Shown piece after piece: positions 62,407-64,000 of a DNA stretch of 64,000 nucleotides. The stretch comes from Gordonia crocea (GTDB lineage Bacteria; Actinomycetota; Actinomycetes; Mycobacteriales; Mycobacteriaceae). The first letter of the stretch is position 1; each line of letters opens with the position of its first letter. Below the pieces are notes generated by a model. The model did no database searches, was not told the DNA's origin, and saw only the letters and a program-made list of their open reading frames with translations. The position numbers and the translations under genes were made by a program. The DNA lies in NCBI RefSeq assembly GCF_009932435.1, contig NZ_BJOU01000001.1, positions 186,001 to 250,000 of the forward strand, written 5' to 3'.

Positions 62407-63387
62407 GTGAGTTCCAGTTCTGAAGCCGAGAACCCCGTCCACGAGCTGATCATCGTGGGTTCCGGCCCCGCCGGCTACACCGCAGCCATCTACGCCGCCC
62501 GGGCCGAGCTGGCCCCCGTGGTCTTCGAGGGCACCCAGTTCGGCGGCGCGCTGATGACCACCACCGAGGTGGAGAACTTCCCCGGTTTCCGCGAGGGGAT
62601 CCAGGGCCCCGAGCTGATGGACGAGATGCGCGAGCAGGCGTTGCGATTCGGCGCCGACCTGCGCATGGAGGATGTCGACGCCATCCGCCTCAACGGCGAG
62701 GTCAAAGAGGTCGAGGTCGGCGGCGAAGTCCACCGCGCCAAGGCCGTCATCCTGGCCATGGGTGCCGCTGCCCGCTACCTGGGCCTCGACGACGAGCAGC
62801 GCCTCCTCGGCCGCGGCGTGTCGGCCTGTGCCACCTGCGACGGCTTCTTCTTCAAGGACAACGCGATCGCCGTCATCGGCGGCGGCGACTCGGCGATGGA
62901 GGAAGCCACCTTCCTGACCAAGTTCGCCAGCAAGGTCTACCTGGTGCACCGCCGCGAGGAGTTCCGCGCGTCGAAGATCATGCTGGACCGCGCCAAGAAC
63001 AACCCGAAGATCGAGTTCGTCACCAACGCCGCGGTCGAGCGCCTCGTCGGCGATGATTCGCTGACCGGCCTGGTTCTCTCCGACACACGGACCGGGGAGG
63101 AGCGCGATCTGGACGTGACCGGAATGTTCGTCGCCATCGGTCATGACCCGCGCAGCAACCTGGTCGCCGGCCAGGTCGACCTCGACGCCGAGGGCTACGT
63201 GTTGACGCAGGGCCGCTCGAGCTACACCTCCATTCCCGGCGTCTTCGCGGCCGGCGACCTCGTCGACCACACCTACCGTCAGGCCATCACCGCCGCGGGC
63301 AGCGGGTGTGCGGCCGCCATCGACGCCGAGCGCTGGTTGGCCGAGCGGGCCGACCAACACACCTCAGACCGCGCCGCCGCGGTCTGA
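62407..63387 (+). CDS. trxB: Thioredoxin-disulfide reductase
   Basis: 326 residues. The FAD motif [10 protein letters not shown] is at 18-27, the redox pair C141-A-T-C144 is in [10 protein letters not shown], and the NADPH motif is [10 protein letters not shown] with HRREEFRA. It transfers electrons from NADPH to thioredoxin. GTG 62407 has GGAAGAGGA upstream. trxA follows after 61 bp in the same transcript. Confidence 0.97.
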   Translation: MSSSSEAENPVHELIIVGSGPAGYTAAIYAARAELAPVVFEGTQFGGALMTTTEVENFPGFREGIQGPELMDEMREQALRFGADLRMEDVDAIRLNGEVKEVEVGGEVHRAKAVILAMGAAARYLGLDDEQRLLGRGVSACATCDGFFFKDNAIAVIGGGDSAMEEATFLTKFASKVYLVHRREEFRASKIMLDRAKNNPKIEFVTNAAVERLVGDDSLTGLVLSDTRTGEERDLDVTGMFVAIGHDPRSNLVAGQVDLDAEGYVLTQGRSSYTSIPGVFAAGDLVDHTYRQAITAAGSGCAAAIDAERWLAERADQHTSDRAAAV

Positions 63388-63448
63388 GTCCTTCCACGAC
63401 ACCCCGAGAACCCCGACACCACTGACAACCCGAGACAAAGGAACCGCA

Positions 63449-63781
63449 ATGGGCGCCCACACCACCGATGTCACCGACACCTCGTTTGCCGACGACGTGC
63501 TCGCCTCCGACAAGCCCGTGCTCGTCGACTTCTGGGCGACCTGGTGCGGTCCGTGCAAAATGGTCGCGCCGGTGCTGGAGGAGATCGCCCGCGACCACGG
63601 CGACAAACTCACCGTCGCCAAGGTCGATGTCGACGCCAATCCGGGCGTCGCGCGGGACTACTCGATCATGTCGATCCCGACGATGAAGCTCTTCTCCGGC
63701 GGCGAGGTCGTCAAGACCATTGTCGGTGCGAAGGGGAAGGCCGCCTTGCTGCGGGAACTGGACTCGGTGATCAACGGTTAA
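63449..63781 (+). CDS. trxA: Thioredoxin
   Basis: 110 residues. The active site W32-C33-G34-P35-C36 is in VDFWATWCGPCKM, with cis-Pro in SIPTMKLF. It is the standard disulfide reductant of the cytosol, reduced by trxB just upstream; the mycobacterial equivalent is trxC (Rv3914). ATG 63449 has AAAGGAA at the right distance. Confidence 0.97.
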   Translation: MGAHTTDVTDTSFADDVLASDKPVLVDFWATWCGPCKMVAPVLEEIARDHGDKLTVAKVDVDANPGVARDYSIMSIPTMKLFSGGEVVKTIVGAKGKAALLRELDSVING

Positions 63782-63963
63782 CCGATCGACCGACGTAGCT
63801 CGGCCGTGACCTGCACCGTTGTTTCGCCACCGGCGATCAAGTTGTGCTGTTCAGGGTCGGCTGACAGAATTGGTCGTCGACACCGGCGTCGTGATGCCCA
63901 GGCAGGGCCACACTTGGACCCGGGGATCATGGCCGATGAGCGGCCGAGGTGAGGAGCGCACGA

Positions 63964-64000
63964 ATGCCGAACTTCAGGCTTGGTGATCAGGATTCGGCCG
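63964..64000 (+). CDS. cwlM: Start of a cwlM-like gene, 3' truncated by the window
   Basis: Only about 12 codons are present (MPNFRLGDQDSA), preceded by GAGGTGAGGAG. The opening FRLGD matches the N-terminal peptidoglycan-binding domain of CwlM, and the position after trxA is the mycobacterial location (Rv3915). CwlM regulates MurA in mycobacteria. The 182 bp between trxA and this start show no terminator or promoter that I can name with confidence. Confidence 0.55.
   Translation, partial: MPNFRLGDQDSA

Overview
The window is a high-GC actinobacterial chromosome segment. It most resembles Gordonia or a close mycolic-acid-bearing relative. The evidence is gene content and order shared with mycobacteria: trehalose-monomycolate flippase mmpL3 beside trmB and a NYN-domain gene with GTP-type PEP carboxykinase nearby; the glpD / tetR / FAD-oxidase / DAG-kinase block (Rv2249c-Rv2252 order); the origin-proximal block pcnA - Nudix - Rv3909-like - murJ fusion - sigM - anti-sigma - trxB - trxA - cwlM (Rv3907c-Rv3915 order); and leuS with yqgE and an Rv0037c-like MFS gene. 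Species and family assignments come from reading the sequence and from memory of these families; no search was run.

Layout. 1-3.4 kb: 3' end of a patatin-like gene, a small unrecognised gene, and a MarR/MFS efflux pair. 3.4-9.9 kb (minus strand): an MmpS-like membrane protein with a DUF385-like protein, a FtsX-type ABC exporter, and pckG. 9.9-16 kb: an Asp-rich repeat protein, an Rv0209-like membrane protein, trmB, NYN, mmpL3. 15.9-20.7 kb: a four-base-overlapping minus operon (AI-2E-type permease, MacS-like sensor kinase, NarL-type regulator) and two divergent membrane proteins. 20.8-26.6 kb: a penicillin-binding lipoprotein lacking key catalytic residues, a pirin flanked by two 21-bp repeat arrays, an M13 peptidase, and an alpha/beta hydrolase with a KstR-type operator touching its start codon. 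26.6-34.6 kb: a methyltransferase, a type VII-secretion-like pair (EspC-like plus WXG/alpha-beta hydrolase), DUF1697, a secreted DUF4185/GH183-like protein, rnhA, tam, a VOC protein, and a third 21-bp array. 34.6-49.2 kb: leuS, SdpI-like, bile-acid-symporter-like, two paralogous secreted proteins with an identical 5' region, a DUF4333 lipoprotein, a CocE-like hydrolase, yqgE, MFS, an EgtE-like PLP enzyme, a second Asp-rich repeat protein, yccF, glpD/tetR. 49.3-64 kb: lipid/glycerol genes, then the pcnA-to-cwlM block.

Two patterns stand out. First, three loci share an exact GGAACC-N16-CGTC ECF-type promoter placed 7-8 bases before the start codon, so the transcripts are probably leaderless. 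The genes are the EspC-like/hydrolase pair and the two Asp-rich repeat proteins. sigM itself is in the window, and SigM of M. tuberculosis is known to favour this promoter form and ESX-type targets, so these look like one SigM-type secretion regulon. Second, 19 copies of a 13-bp core (GGGCCCASTCGRC) repeat at exactly 21-bp spacing in three intergenic arrays. I know of no described family matching them.

No tRNA, rRNA, insertion sequence or CRISPR array was recognised. No gene-free stretch exceeds about 260 bp.
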